A stretch of 64,000 nucleotides of DNA from Eubacterium sp. OM08-24 (GCF_003438075.1 NZ_QSTA01000006.1:33057-97056), one strand, 5' to 3'. Shown: positions 50,123-60,337, counted from the stretch's first letter. The notes: generated by a model from the sequence alone, not told the origin. Numbers and translations: made by a program.

Positions 50123-50536
50123 GCAATGCAATAACGGTTCTTTGTTTTTTCGTAAGTTTGCCATCAGTGTGACAACATCCTGCAAGTTGCCCTGTGCTTC
50201 AATCGTTTCGTTTACATCATTACCACTGGATTTGAGCTTGTTTTTGCGTGTTGCATTCTGTATAATTTTACGCTGTTCCTTACTCTCCACAAGCCTGTGA
50301 TATATGCGGAGAGTAACGCCGTTTCTGTCTGCAAGCTGAGAGAGAATTGCCTGTTCTTCCGTATTCGGCGGATATTCTCTGACTGCCCAAACGCTTCTGT
50401 ATGAGTCACCAACTATATAATAATCGGTGAAAAACTTAATTGTTGACGGCAGAATCATATCAAAGAAATCTTTGGTGTATATTTCTTCTGCCTGCTCGGG
50501 TGTGAGCACCTTTGGTTTTCTTTTGAATAGTCCCAT
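50123..50536 (-). pseudogene. virB4: virB4, N-terminal part (detached)
   Basis: The frame starts at an ATG with AGGAGGC upstream and encodes the N-terminal domain of the conjugation ATPase: FFTDYYIVGDSYRSVWAVRE, then VTLRIYHRLVES and NKEPLLHC. At 50123-50128 the IME-A border follows, and the frame ends in IME sequence (YRKQIE) at 50093. The continuation lies at 21383. The gene follows sortase B directly, the usual ICE order. Confidence 0.9.
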
Positions 50537-50551
50537 ATCATAAGCCTCCTT

Positions 50552-51370
50552 TTAATTTTGGACTGCCAACACAAGTATGCGGTCATCCTGATTGTAGCCG
50601 TAACAGGTTGAAAGCGTTAAAATCTGCTGACCGTAAACAGGTGTGATTTCTGTGTTGTATATGGATTTCTCTTTTGCATATTCAATTCTTGAGTTATAGC
50701 TTTTTTCCGTTCCAACTGTTGTGAATCTGTACCAATCATCATCGGATTTTACTTTCATAACAGAAAAGACGGAGTAAGCAAATGGCCCGTCTTTAGTTTC
50801 AAGCACAACTGTCGGATGCTCCGTAAAGTATGAATAATCGGTATAGTTGCAGAGGTCTGCAAACATTGTGCCATTGTTCATATGGTGTCCGTAGATTATG
50901 AGATTGGTGCTGTCGGCTGAACACCTTGCATCAAGAAACGGTGTACCGCTATAGCTGTACTCACCGTAAAAATTCCTGTTCAGATACTTCTGCGGATTAC
51001 TAGGTGTGTGCATAACAGGATAGTTTATGTTTGTTCCTGATATGTTGATCCAGCCGAAGCATTCGGAATTCATCGAAATGAGTTCCGATATTGAATGAGG
51101 TTCGTAATATGTCGTGAAATACATAGTTTGTTCAGCCTGAACTTCATTATCAAAATCGCTGACTTTTAATATATTTGGCTTTTTAATTGTTTCTTCAATG
51201 GTTGCATCTGTTGTATCCTCAGTAACGATTTCTGCAAGCTGTCTGAATGCTTCCTTTTCCTTGTTTTCGGTGTACATACGTGAAAATATTGAAATCAAAC
51301 AGGCAATTATAATTACAGAAAATACGCCTATCACAATTCCCGTTTGGATTTTCCTTTTATGCTTCTTCAT
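50552..51370 (-). CDS. srtB: Class B sortase of the ICE
   Basis: The 272-residue protein has an N-terminal membrane anchor (IVIGVFSVIIIACLISIF), the catalytic His in IIYGHHMNNGTMF near residue 163, and the Cys in TLSTCYGY near residue 255, with an Arg in DDRILVLA, the sortase triad. It should anchor the VaFE/CnaB adhesin of the same ICE, whose C-terminus has the sorting motif KPQTGDD. Sortase B genes are regular members of clostridial ICE transfer operons. Confidence 0.9.
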   Translation of the reverse strand: MKKHKRKIQTGIVIGVFSVIIIACLISIFSRMYTENKEKEAFRQLAEIVTEDTTDATIEETIKKPNILKVSDFDNEVQAEQTMYFTTYYEPHSISELISMNSECFGWINISGTNINYPVMHTPSNPQKYLNRNFYGEYSYSGTPFLDARCSADSTNLIIYGHHMNNGTMFADLCNYTDYSYFTEHPTVVLETKDGPFAYSVFSVMKVKSDDDWYRFTTVGTEKSYNSRIEYAKEKSIYNTEITPVYGQQILTLSTCYGYNQDDRILVLAVQN

Positions 51371-51387
51371 TTTCCACCTCCGAAATA

Positions 51388-51957
51388 TTACTGTTCGCCG
51401 TCATAGTCGGGCATCAAATCGCCGTTCATACTTGCGTCAAAATATATTGCAAGAAAACGCTTGATGTCGGCTTTCTTCATTCTGGTTACTTCAAAGCCTT
51501 GGTCTGAAATAATCTTCTCAACTCTGTTTGCTTTCTGCAAAACATTTTCTGATTTTGAAGATTTACACCTTGCAATGAACAGGAACTGTCTTGCGGTTGA
51601 GGTTTCGGTCTGAATACTGTCGAGAAAATCCAGATCCTTATTCAATATTTTTCTGACTTTTTCATTCTGTTCAGCTTCAATTCTGCCTTTGATATAGCTT
51701 TTGTTTGTATCGAAGCACTCGCAGGAATCGGTACAGGTGATCTCAATATCCGGCACAGCAGAAAGCACCATCATCAGTTGGCGCACCTTGATTTCGATAT
51801 TCGTGTGGGAAAGCACAGAAATATTTGTAGGCTTAACCATATAGAAAATAAATTCTTCCTTGCCGACCTTTAAACCGTTTTTCGTAAAGGTTTTTATGCC
51901 CATCAAATCCTGAACAGATTTACCTTTTTGTTTTGTTTTTTTCTGCTTGTTCTTCAT
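51388..51957 (-). CDS. Conserved ICE transfer protein between PrgI and sortase
   Basis: This 189-residue soluble protein is conserved in position in this ICE class but I cannot assign a named family with confidence. It has a Lys-rich N-terminus (KNKQKKTKQKGKS) and a mixed alpha/beta body with FIARCKSSKSENVL. Its pattern is loosely like the N-terminal domain of VirB4 proteins, so it may work with VirB4 at the membrane. It abuts the PrgI gene with no gap, and AAATAAATG-type coupling is likely. Confidence 0.6.
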   Translation of the reverse strand: MKNKQKKTKQKGKSVQDLMGIKTFTKNGLKVGKEEFIFYMVKPTNISVLSHTNIEIKVRQLMMVLSAVPDIEITCTDSCECFDTNKSYIKGRIEAEQNEKVRKILNKDLDFLDSIQTETSTARQFLFIARCKSSKSENVLQKANRVEKIISDQGFEVTRMKKADIKRFLAIYFDASMNGDLMPDYDGEQ

Positions 51958-52230
51958 TTATTTGCCCCTTTCTGCCCAGAAATATATCTGTTGAGTTGAT
52001 ATAAAATACTTTACGGCATAGCGTATGAAATCAAGAATTGTTGTATCTTCCAGTCTTATTGACAAAAACCCGAAGCAAAGTGTCACTGCAAGCGGTACTA
52101 TTATCCTCGTCTGTGCAAGTATCAGGATTGATAACAAAAGCGCTATGCTCATAATTGCAAAATCCCGTAAGCTCCACAGCCACAGATTGGCCGTAGCTTT
52201 GAGGTTTTGTGGATATAGATAAGTTGTCAT
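51958..52230 (-). CDS. PrgI-family conjugation membrane protein
   Basis: The 90-residue protein begins TTYLYPQNLKATANLWLW and has two membrane segments (residues 20-60), the layout of the PrgI family (VirB3-like) of Gram-positive type IV secretion systems. It is believed to sit with VirB4 and VirB6 in the channel. It lies between virB6 and the conserved protein, with correct order and no lesion. Confidence 0.85.
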   Translation of the reverse strand: MTTYLYPQNLKATANLWLWSLRDFAIMSIALLLSILILAQTRIIVPLAVTLCFGFLSIRLEDTTILDFIRYAVKYFISTQQIYFWAERGK

Positions 52231-52248
52231 AATATAAATTCTCCTCCT

Positions 52249-53196
52249 TTACTTTGCAGCTCTCGCAACACTTCTTGTCAGGTTCACGGCAGTTGTAGTT
52301 GCGTGAACAATGCTTGTCATATTCACCTTTACGCTTGAATCAAGACCGAACTGCTGTGCAATTCTCGGAACTTCGTTTGATGCAAGCATTATTCCAAGTC
52401 CCAAAAGCATATTGCCGGGGAAGGTCAGCAACCCGAGGAACAGCAGAGTTGTCTGCATAAATGCCGTCAGGCACAACGCCGCTATCTGTTTCATCCACTG
52501 ATTAAAGCCGTCCTGATATCCTCTCGGAACACTGAACATATACAGCGAACCTACCGCCATCTGAATGAGCAGAATTCCTCCACGCTTGATGTTCGCAAAA
52601 AATATTTTTATTACGCAGTAGGCAAAAGCAATCATACATAACAGATTCAGCAAACCAAAATTCACTTGAACAGAAACTGCAAAACTACCCTCTAAAACGC
52701 TTGTGCTTTGTCCGGCTAAATCAAGGCTTTGCTGTCCTGCCATTATGGACGACAAATCCTTTGAAAATGTGTTTTGCAGGCTGATGCAGAACTTATACAA
52801 CTCCACAGGTACTACGCCAAACAGCGAACAGGCAAAGAACCCTTTTAATACATTTATAGCGGTTGTTTTGATATTTGCTCTGCCGTTCTGATACTCTATT
52901 GCAACATCGAATACGGCAACGACCGTGCCTGCGACGAACAATGCCCAGCCAAAAAGAGTAAACAGATTTATTGTCGCCTGCACCCATTCAAGGTCAAACA
53001 CATCTGCGCCCATATTTCCCATCATAGTAAAAAAGTCTGCGACAGCGTTGTAAATCGTTTCATAGAACCACTGTAACATCGTGTTCCATATTGCATTTGA
53101 GATTTGCTCACCGAGGTAATCAAACACACCGCCTATGGCACTTCCGATTCCGCCGATGAAATCTCCTAACCAGTCAAAAATATAAATCACCTCCAC
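52249..53196 (-). CDS. VirB6/TrbL-like channel protein
   Basis: The 315-residue protein has a Gly-rich, amphipathic start (WLGDFIGGIGSAIGG) and about six membrane segments. The family is annotated VirB6/TrbL in clostridial ICEs and forms the inner channel for DNA. The nominal GTG at 53196 overlaps the only good ribosome binding site (GTGGAGGTG), so translation may begin at the ATT at about 53184 (IFDWLGDF), a rare start. No other lesion is seen. Confidence 0.8.
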   Translation of the reverse strand: MEVIYIFDWLGDFIGGIGSAIGGVFDYLGEQISNAIWNTMLQWFYETIYNAVADFFTMMGNMGADVFDLEWVQATINLFTLFGWALFVAGTVVAVFDVAIEYQNGRANIKTTAINVLKGFFACSLFGVVPVELYKFCISLQNTFSKDLSSIMAGQQSLDLAGQSTSVLEGSFAVSVQVNFGLLNLLCMIAFAYCVIKIFFANIKRGGILLIQMAVGSLYMFSVPRGYQDGFNQWMKQIAALCLTAFMQTTLLFLGLLTFPGNMLLGLGIMLASNEVPRIAQQFGLDSSVKVNMTSIVHATTTAVNLTRSVARAAK

Positions 53197-53241
53197 AAAA
53201 GGCTGTTATGACTTAACACAACAGCCTTATTTTTATTGTTA

Positions 53242-53586
53242 TCAGAGTATCGTCCAGATGTACAGTGGTGCTGTCAGCGAGAACACAAGACAACCGAAAA
53301 GAATTGCCGGCGCGGTGAATTCAAACTGTCCGTGCTTGCGGTAATCGAGATAAGCAGTAGCAAGTTTAACAAAGAAAAGTATGGCAAGAATCATATCTAC
53401 CGCAGGAAAGACAACATTGTTTACAACATTTTTAATCTGTGTTTGAGCCGATGTCCATGTGCTTTCGATTGCTGATGATACATCTCCTGCGGCAAAGACT
53501 GTTACTGCCGATATTCCGAGCATTAACAGTATTACTGATACGCCTGATAACCATTTAATTAACTTAGTTCTTCTTGATTTTATCAT
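53242..53586 (-). CDS. VirB2-like small membrane protein (DUF3852 type)
   Basis: This 114-residue protein has a signal-like first membrane segment with cleavage after TVFAAG, then a polar stretch and two more hydrophobic segments (MILAILFFVKLATAYLDY and APAILFGCLVFSLTAPLYI). Size and layout match the small VirB2/DUF3852 proteins preceding VirB6 in these ICEs. It probably forms part of the channel or a pilus-like subunit. It overlaps the upstream gene by 23 bases. Confidence 0.75.
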   Translation of the reverse strand: MIKSRRTKLIKWLSGVSVILLMLGISAVTVFAAGDVSSAIESTWTSAQTQIKNVVNNVVFPAVDMILAILFFVKLATAYLDYRKHGQFEFTAPAILFGCLVFSLTAPLYIWTIL

Positions 53587-53914
53587 TTTTTGCCTCCGAT
53601 TTTCTTAAATCATTCTCCGATATATATCTGACTTCGATGTTCAGTTTTTCTGCAAAGCGAATTTCTGTTTTCATACTCTCAGTTATTTCATCTCCGAAAA
53701 CCCAAACCGCATCACAAACCCAAAGCATAGAAAGTCCTGCGTTCATACCGAGATTCCTTTCTTTATCATTTCTGTCATCTAAAATCAGCACATAAAAATG
53801 CGGTATGAACGGAGCCATACCGCACTCTAACGCATAACGGGCATATCGTTTTGCGTTTTCAATGTTTACAGATACATTACCGCCCAAAGGCGAACAGATA
53901 TACACCCTGCGCAT
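53564..53914 (-). CDS. Deoxyribosyltransferase-like (DUF4406-type) protein
   Basis: The 116-residue protein starts RRVYICSPLGGN and has CDAVWVFGDEIT and EIRFAEKLNIEVRYI, the fold pattern of the nucleoside 2-deoxyribosyltransferase/DUF4406 superfamily. It may act on nucleotides or nucleosides, but no substrate can be named. It is encoded inside the transfer operon, with its start overlapping the stop of the adhesin gene by one base (TAATG), and is a usual passenger in clostridial ICEs. Confidence 0.75.
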   Translation of the reverse strand: MRRVYICSPLGGNVSVNIENAKRYARYALECGMAPFIPHFYVLILDDRNDKERNLGMNAGLSMLWVCDAVWVFGDEITESMKTEIRFAEKLNIEVRYISENDLRKSEAKNDKIKKN

Positions 53915-56900
53915 TATTCATCGTCCTCATCTTTCTTTTTGAATTTGATGAAGAGAAATGCAATTAAACCTCCGACAGCAACAGAACCTAAACCAATATA
54001 AAAGCCAAGATTTGAATCGTCGCCTGTCTGCGGTTTTTCAGGTTCAGGCTGCGGATGAATAGTTACAGTCTGATTCTCATCTTCAATGTCAGCGTGTACT
54101 GCAATTTCTGTTCCCTCACGGTAGAGAGTTTCAAAAGCAACGATTTCTGTTTCTTTGGTAATTACAGAACCGTCAAAGGTAAAGGATACTGTTACTTCGC
54201 CGTCTGCTGTTTCGGGTGTGAATGTTACTTCGGAACAAACTTCTTTGCCGTCAACAAGGAATTGCTTACCCGTGGATTTATCCATAAGGACGCCTTTGAT
54301 TGTGTATTCTTTTCCTGCTGTGAGATGTTTGTAGGAAACAACATCGTCAATGGTAATATCACCGTTAACTGTAAATTCCTTTTTACCGTCAATAGTTGCA
54401 GTTGTTCCGAGTTCAGGTATTTTATCGTTTTCAATTGTGATTTCGATAATTTCCTTGTTTTCAGAAATTGTTACGGTATAGTTTTCTTCATTAGGCAGAT
54501 AACCCTCGGCAGGCTTTAACTCACGGACAATGTATTCGCCATAAGGAACATCGGTAAATTCAAAAATACCGCCCTCGTTTGATTCAGCGGTGAGAATTGC
54601 AGTTTCTTCTGTGAATTTAGTTTCATTATTACTGAACAATCCGAATAATGTGCCTGCGATATTTTCGCCTGTTTCACGGTCAATCTTCAAGCCTTTGATT
54701 GTGCCGTAGATGATTTCATTTTCAATCGGTTCACCGTCATTTACAGAAATACGAACAGTTGCTGTATCCTGTCCTGCATATTCAAATACAATGGGGTATT
54801 TTTTATCGGAAAGAATATAGTGGCTGTCAGTGCTTATTTCCTTAACATAATATTTCCCGATTGGAATATCAGTTGTAAACTGCGCCTTACCTTTTTCATC
54901 ACAGGTGATGATTTCAAGAAGTCCGTCCTTTGGAATGACCGTTCCGTTTGCGGCTTTCAAATCTTCATCAGCGTAAAGTCCAAATGAAACATTGCGGATT
55001 TCGCCATTATTGCCGATATTGAATTTCTCGTCCTGTTCAAGAATTTTGGTAAGGTTAATTTCAGCTTTTTGCCTGTCGTTTGTAAATGATGTTGAGGTGT
55101 TGGTTACCTTTTCATTCTGTCCTGAGTAGGTAAGTTCAATAGTATGAGGTTCGGGATTGATAACTGTTCCATACGGTGCAACGGTTTCAACAACACGGTA
55201 TTTGCCAAGGTAAAGCTGTTTACTTATAGCTGTGCCTTTTGTGTTTGTTTTCAGAGTGGCAACAAGCTCGTCTTTCTTTGCTCTTACTGTTCCGTCAGGC
55301 GTTGTAATATCCTCATCAGCATAGATTTCAAACACTGCACCCGCCAAACCGCTTACAGAATATTCAGGCTGATAGATGGTCGGAAGTGCAACATCATTTC
55401 CGTTTTCATCAGTATATCCGCTGCCGACTGCAGTTACATTTGAGAAAATCTCGCCTGTTTTTTCTACGGTAATTGCACCTTTCTGCGGAGTATTTTTCTT
55501 CTCGGTTTTTACGATTGTAACGCCGTTTTCTTCACTTGTGTTTTCTGCTGTAATATCAAAAGATACAGGTGTGCTGTCGAGGATATATCCGTAGGGAGCC
55601 TGCACTTCAACGACTGAATAACCTTTGCTGCATGGCAGAGTTTTAGGTGTGATAAGGTAACCATCAGAATTTGTATAGAAGGTGTCAATAGTCGTTACTT
55701 CGGGATAGGTGTAGGTCATAGTCACGAGCTTGTCGTTAGGATCATAAATCTGAAAGCCTGCGCCTGCATACGGAATCTGTTTGCCTGTTTCGCTGTCAAC
55801 CTTTACTATCTTTACATAGCTTTCAAGGCTTGCGTTATTGATGAGGTATTTGTAAGTCTTATTATTTTCAGAAATAAACACATCAAAATCAGCAATGAAT
55901 TCTGTTCCATTCCAGCCTTTGGTCTGATGAACAGTGTATGTGCCGTAAGGCAAATCCTTTGTTTCTGCAAAGCCGTATTCATCGCAAGTTAAAATATCAC
56001 GCTCTGTTTCTTTTGCCTTGCTGTAGCCTCCTGCCGATTTCAGATACACCTGAAATTCTGCACCTTTTTCGGGAGTTTCTATTTTTGTACTGCCGTCATC
56101 TGTGTGCTTAATTATTGAGATTTTGCCCATTAAAATATCCTCTGTAACGCCTATTGAAATGCTGTTGTTTTCAATAGTGTATTTCTTTGCTTCTGAACCG
56201 ATATGATATTCGCTTTCATCAAGCAAATAACCCTCGCTTGGCTCAATTTCTTTCAGAGTCCAGTTGTTACCGCAAACATAGTATGAAGTTGTAAAACTGC
56301 CGTTTTTATCGGTGGTGTACTTGTCAACCAGCTTGCCGTTATTGTAGATACCGTAAACTGCGCCTGCAAGTGTTGCATCACCCTGTGCAGACTTTGTTTC
56401 AGCGTCTGTTTTGGTAACAGTAAGATTCCACTTTTTAAGCACATTACTGAAAGATACAGTTGCCGTTTTTCCACTTTCAACATTTACGGTCTTTGATTTT
56501 TGTTCGACATACTCTGTCGGAGTATGCTCGGTAACCGTGTATTTTCCGGGAACAAGGTCGGTTAATGTGAAAGTACCATTTTCGTCTGTAGTAGCAATTT
56601 TGTTGTAATCAGTACCTGTTACCTTGAATTTTATACCTTTGACAACTCCGTCCTCCGAAGTCTTTTTAAGTTTCAAATTACCTGCATTGGTTTTTACTTT
56701 GAAATACGCTCTTATCGGGTCAGCGTCATTTTCAACGCCTGTGATTACATCCTGCAAAGTAGCATCTCCATAGGGAACAAGCACAGTTTTGCCGACATCG
56801 GGCATTGATTTTGCAGAGTTGAATGTTACTGCATCGTTGACGGTCGAAGTTGAAGTCAAGGTCAACCTGTTTCCTGATACAGATACACTCACACCGCCTG

Positions 56901-57691
56901 TTGTCTTGAAACTGAAATCCGAAAGAATATTGTTGCTGTCGGTAATGGTTAAAGTGTACTTTCCGTCTGAATACTTCATCTCATAGGTTTCAGCCTTTGA
57001 AGCGATTGCACTTGCAAAACTCGGAACGGTTGAATAATTTGCAAGGCTTTGTGAGATTGCATTGTAAACCGACTTAACTCCGGGGTTTGCTCCGTCCGCA
57101 CAGATACCGTCAATGAACTTTGTATTCGTACACTTGTACCCGTCAGCAGTACTTCTGCAACCAGAAACAAATTCCCATACAATCAGCTGTGTTGCCACCC
57201 ATTTCTGATCCTCTGTTCCGCTTAAGTTTTTTCCTGAACCGGGTTTGCCGTAGAGCAGAGCAGGATTGATTGCAGGTAATCGGCGGAGATATTACAGCGG
57301 CGCAGTGCCGTTTGCCGTAGAGCAGAGCAAGATTGATTGCTTTCTGCTTTGCAGAACCTAAATTCTTCCACACGGTTGAACCGTCCTCGGTCAGCGTATT
57401 GCCTGAATAGAGAGTATGACCGGGTTCAATGCAGTAGGCTTCTTTGCCATCAGCAAAAATTTTGCATAGTTCTTCGCCGGGAGTGCCGACTGTGTAGCCG
57501 TCACTGACTGTTGTCTGCTTATATCTGATTATGTTTCCTGCGCTGTCATAACAGTAATCAAAGGTGATTGTAACCTTATCACCGCTTGCCGCACTTACGG
57601 GGAGAGTGAACATTGTTCCGAATATTACTGCAACCGCAAGTAAAAGTGCCGTTATTCTTGTAAGTTTTTTATTTTTGATTAAGTTCGTCAT
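53914..57691 (-). pseudogene. VaFE/CnaB surface adhesin of the ICE, frameshifted by an insertion
   Basis: The gene starts at an ATG at 57691 with a signal peptide (LLLAVAVIFGTMFTLPVSA) and a thioester domain (YCIEPG, later TQLIVWEF). Between these, GCAATCAATC-YTGCTCTGCT occurs twice 67 bp apart (57250-57350), an insertion that shifts the frame. The rest is intact: about seven CnaB-type domains, a VaFE repeat (IVAFETLYREG), then PQTGDD, a membrane segment and a charged tail for sortase B. It normally anchors mating cells together. Without repair only a 150-residue stub is secreted. Confidence 0.8.
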
Positions 57692-57770
57692 TTTAAAATT
57701 CCTTTCATAAAAAATATGGGGCAAGATTTTACCCTTGCCCCGATTGATGTCTTATTCTGTTTAAATACAA

Positions 57771-58367
57771 TCATAATTTCATCGCCTGCCCTTCACCATA
57801 ATCTTCATCTATATCATCAGACTGCTCACTGCCGTCTGTGATATTTACATACTCGCCGATGATGTTCAGTGCTTCGCAATAACTGCCCGAACTCGTAACA
57901 CGACTGCACATTTCTTTTGCCTCGTCAGCCATACCGTTCTGTTTTAGTGTACGGCTTGCCATACCAAGTATGGAAAACACATTGCCGTCAGTCCCTATTA
58001 AGGCACAGTAGGGTTTGAGCTTTTCTGCTTTGTTCTGTTCAGGTTCAAAACCGCCGAGCCTGCTGTCCACATAGTCGGACAACCACATTCCTGCAAAGGC
58101 TGTATATGACTGCAACCTTGACATTGCAAGCTTTCCAATGTCAAAGTGGACATCTTCAAAGGGATAGAGAATACAGGTTGCGCCGTCACTCTTGAACACA
58201 GAAACATTCTCAAACTTTGTATTGTCAAGAAGTATTCCCTTGTCCGTGAGCATTTTATTGATACCGTCCACCCATTCCTGTGTTTCACCACCGCCTCCCT
58301 GCAAGATGAGTCCTTCCTTGCCGTTCATACGGCGGAGATCTGTTAGAGTTATTTGGTTTATTTTCAT
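57771..58367 (-). CDS. Conserved ICE protein of unknown function
   Basis: The ATG at 58367 follows AAAGGATTG and gives 198 residues. It is soluble, begins MKINQITLTDLRRMNGKEGL, and near residue 115 has a small conserved core (LIGTDGNVFSILGMASRTL and EALNIIGEYVNI). Proteins with these segments recur in clostridial ICEs directly upstream of the adhesin gene. I know no function; the core suggests a small helical binding domain. The tail is acidic. Confidence 0.65.
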   Translation of the reverse strand: MKINQITLTDLRRMNGKEGLILQGGGGETQEWVDGINKMLTDKGILLDNTKFENVSVFKSDGATCILYPFEDVHFDIGKLAMSRLQSYTAFAGMWLSDYVDSRLGGFEPEQNKAEKLKPYCALIGTDGNVFSILGMASRTLKQNGMADEAKEMCSRVTSSGSYCEALNIIGEYVNITDGSEQSDDIDEDYGEGQAMKL

Positions 58368-58426
58368 TAAGATCAATCCTTTCAAAAAATAACAGCACCC
58401 GATTAGGAGTGCTGTCTATACTTTAT

Positions 58427-59194
58427 TTAGCAGAAAACTACATATATTTTGTTGTTTTCTGCAATTATATTGAATGATAAGTCGCTTGGAGTAATGCCAC
58501 TGCTTTGGTAGTAGTAAGCTACATACCCAACATCACTTTTAAGGTTTGAAGTCAGTTCTGAAGTGCTGTCATAGTATGATGTGTTTGTGGGCGAGAACCA
58601 GCTTGCGTTGCCTGTGTTCAGTGAAGAATCGTATTTCATTCCAAGCTGCTGACCGTAGGCTATGCAGGCACTCACCGCATACTGAACATCAACCGTTTTT
58701 GCTTTGGTAGGCGGTTGCGTCGGTTTTTGTGTTGGTTTTTGAGTCGGCTTTTCCGTAGGTTTATGCGTTGGGGGTTGCGTCGGTTTTACAGCAGGCTTTT
58801 GAATAGGAGTTTCAGTTTTCTTTTTAGTAGTTGATTCTGATTCAGACCGATTACTATTCACTGTATTATTGCTGTTGTTCTGAACCTCGGATTGTGTTTT
58901 TTGAATCGGAGCCGTTGCCGAAACAACCGCCGAATTTTGTCCACTGTCGGCTTTTTCTTCGGTTTTGGCATTCTGTCCCGAAGGCTCTGTTTCTTTTGAA
59001 ACTGTGGCATTTTCGCTAGATTGCATTGTTTCGGTTGTTGCCATTTCAGAACTTTTCCCAGATGCAGAAACACCCACGGAAGTTGAAACCGTGGGTGATA
59101 AAGAACTGTTATTCACTTTTTCTCCTGTTGTACAAGCTGTGAATATTCCTGCCATTAATATTATGCTTATCATTATTGCGATTTTCTTTTTCAT
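58427..59194 (-). CDS. Lipoprotein with Pro/Thr/Lys stalk
   Basis: The 255-residue protein has a lipoprotein signal with the cysteine at residue 21 (MAGIFTAC), a long low-complexity region with KPTQKPTQKPTQPPT repeats at about 130-165, and a C-terminal globular domain (TVDVQYAVSACIAYGQQLG) of about 90 residues. It is a surface lipoprotein with a wall-spanning stalk. The C-terminal domain is unrecognised. It is encoded in the ICE surface/transfer block. Confidence 0.75.
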   Translation of the reverse strand: MKKKIAIMISIILMAGIFTACTTGEKVNNSSLSPTVSTSVGVSASGKSSEMATTETMQSSENATVSKETEPSGQNAKTEEKADSGQNSAVVSATAPIQKTQSEVQNNSNNTVNSNRSESESTTKKKTETPIQKPAVKPTQPPTHKPTEKPTQKPTQKPTQPPTKAKTVDVQYAVSACIAYGQQLGMKYDSSLNTGNASWFSPTNTSYYDSTSELTSNLKSDVGYVAYYYQSSGITPSDLSFNIIAENNKIYVVFC

Positions 59195-59275
59195 ACTATC
59201 GCCGTCCTTTCAAGCAATAAGTATATCCAAAGAATTTCAAATGTCCAGAAATATTTGTAATCTGAAAATTGGAGT

Positions 59276-59776
59276 TTATCTGATATATCCTACTCTCATA
59301 AAATAATCCTCGTAACGTTGTTTTTGAACATCAATCATATTATCTGAATTTACAAATTTAATAAAGTCTCTTTCAGGAATCCACTTATAAGAAACAGTTT
59401 CACCTTTTTGTAAAGTGATTTGTGTCTTATCCCAATCTGTAACGCAAAGAAAGCTATAATATATTGTATCACTAGAAATATGCTGACCAATTAACTCAAA
59501 GGAATCTGAAACAATACCTGTTTCTTCAAAAAGCTCCCTTTTGGCACACAATAACTTATCTTCACCTTTCAATGCAGAACCCCCAGCTGTTGCTTCAAAA
59601 TAGCCACCGAAGTTTGGTTTACAAAAATCCCTCTGCATAAGAAGATAGTCGCCATCTATATGTCTAACCAAAATATCGCATACAAGATGGTGCAAACCTT
59701 TGGGAATTAGCTCACCTCTAATTAAGTCTTGATCCGCCAGAGTTCCATCTTTAAAATATCCATCCCAGATTTCCAA
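59276..59776 (-). CDS. NUDIX hydrolase
   Basis: The 166-residue protein has a perfect Nudix box, G-x5-E-x7-REUxEExGU: GSALKGEDKLLCAK followed by RELFEETGI near residue 88-110. It hydrolyses some nucleoside diphosphate derivative; the substrate is not predictable. A TTG start with GAGGTGATATT is used. It is a single gene between the lipoprotein and the AbrB-like regulator, probably ICE cargo. Confidence 0.9.
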   Translation of the reverse strand: MEIWDGYFKDGTLADQDLIRGELIPKGLHHLVCDILVRHIDGDYLLMQRDFCKPNFGGYFEATAGGSALKGEDKLLCAKRELFEETGIVSDSFELIGQHISSDTIYYSFLCVTDWDKTQITLQKGETVSYKWIPERDFIKFVNSDNMIDVQKQRYEDYFMRVGYIR

Positions 59777-59837
59777 AATATCACCTCACCAAATTCAAAC
59801 TTATCCACCAAAAGTATACCACACCAAACAGCAACAT

Positions 59838-60140
59838 TCAACTACGATAACCAGTAACTTTCAGCTTCTCAGCCCACAGCAGTGAAAGATGTATAAGTGC
59901 TTCTCTCTGTTTTTCCTCGGACAAACTAGCAAGAAAATCTTCCAGAGTTATATCCTCACTGTATTCTTCTGCTATATCAATGCAGTTATCGCAGATTTTC
60001 TCTTTTCTGACAACTACCGAGCTGTCATCAAGCTCCGTAAACGACAGCTCGTCGTTGTATCTGAATCCGATTCGTTGGCGGATTTCATAGGGGATTGTAA
60101 TTCTTCCTTTTTTACCGAGAACTCTGTAAATTTTAAGCAC
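59838..60140 (-). CDS. AbrB/SpoVT-like transition-state regulator
   Basis: The GTG at 60140 overlaps the stop of the upstream gene by one base and has GAGG at normal distance, giving 100 residues. Residues 1-45 carry the AbrB swapped-hairpin pattern (RVLGKKGRITIPYEIRQRIG). The remainder has one CDNC motif and an acidic helical tail. It probably regulates ICE genes together with the Cys-rich protein. A longer frame to 60176 has no support. Confidence 0.8.
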   Translation of the reverse strand: MLKIYRVLGKKGRITIPYEIRQRIGFRYNDELSFTELDDSSVVVRKEKICDNCIDIAEEYSEDITLEDFLASLSEEKQREALIHLSLLWAEKLKVTGYRS

Positions 60141-60337
60141 TACTCGTCCTCGCTTTCCGCAAGCTCTGCTCTGCACTCATCGCAGATACAGTCACAGCAA
60201 CATTCTTCGCAATCATCATCGCATCTCTCAATCAGAATTGCTCCGTCCACAGCTGAAATCTGCACAGCACAGTCGGATGTGATTCCTGATACAATAAGGG
60301 CATCAAGCGGTATGCTTACATAAATTCTATTTTTCAT
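60140..60337 (-). CDS. Small Cys-rich AbrB-associated protein
   Basis: The 65-residue protein begins KNRIYVSIPLDAL, has an AbrB-like short beta region, and ends in an acidic Cys-rich segment (CDDDCEECCCDCICDEC), a likely metal site. It is conserved beside AbrB-like genes in clostridial ICEs. Its start overlaps the dam stop and its stop overlaps the AbrB start, so the three genes are coupled. Function unknown; a metal- or redox-responsive partner of the regulator is conceivable. Confidence 0.65.
   Translation of the reverse strand: MKNRIYVSIPLDALIVSGITSDCAVQISAVDGAILIERCDDDCEECCCDCICDECRAELAESEDE

Noticed and set aside
54055..54519. Plus-strand open frame of 154 codons
   Set aside because: It lies opposite the CnaB/VaFE coding sequence, is a Cys/Phe-rich antisense translation, and has no ribosome binding site.
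58680..58800. Short tandem repeats that could suggest a CRISPR array or satellite
   Set aside because: They encode the KPTQ-type stalk of the lipoprotein, are of codon-size period, and have no spacers.
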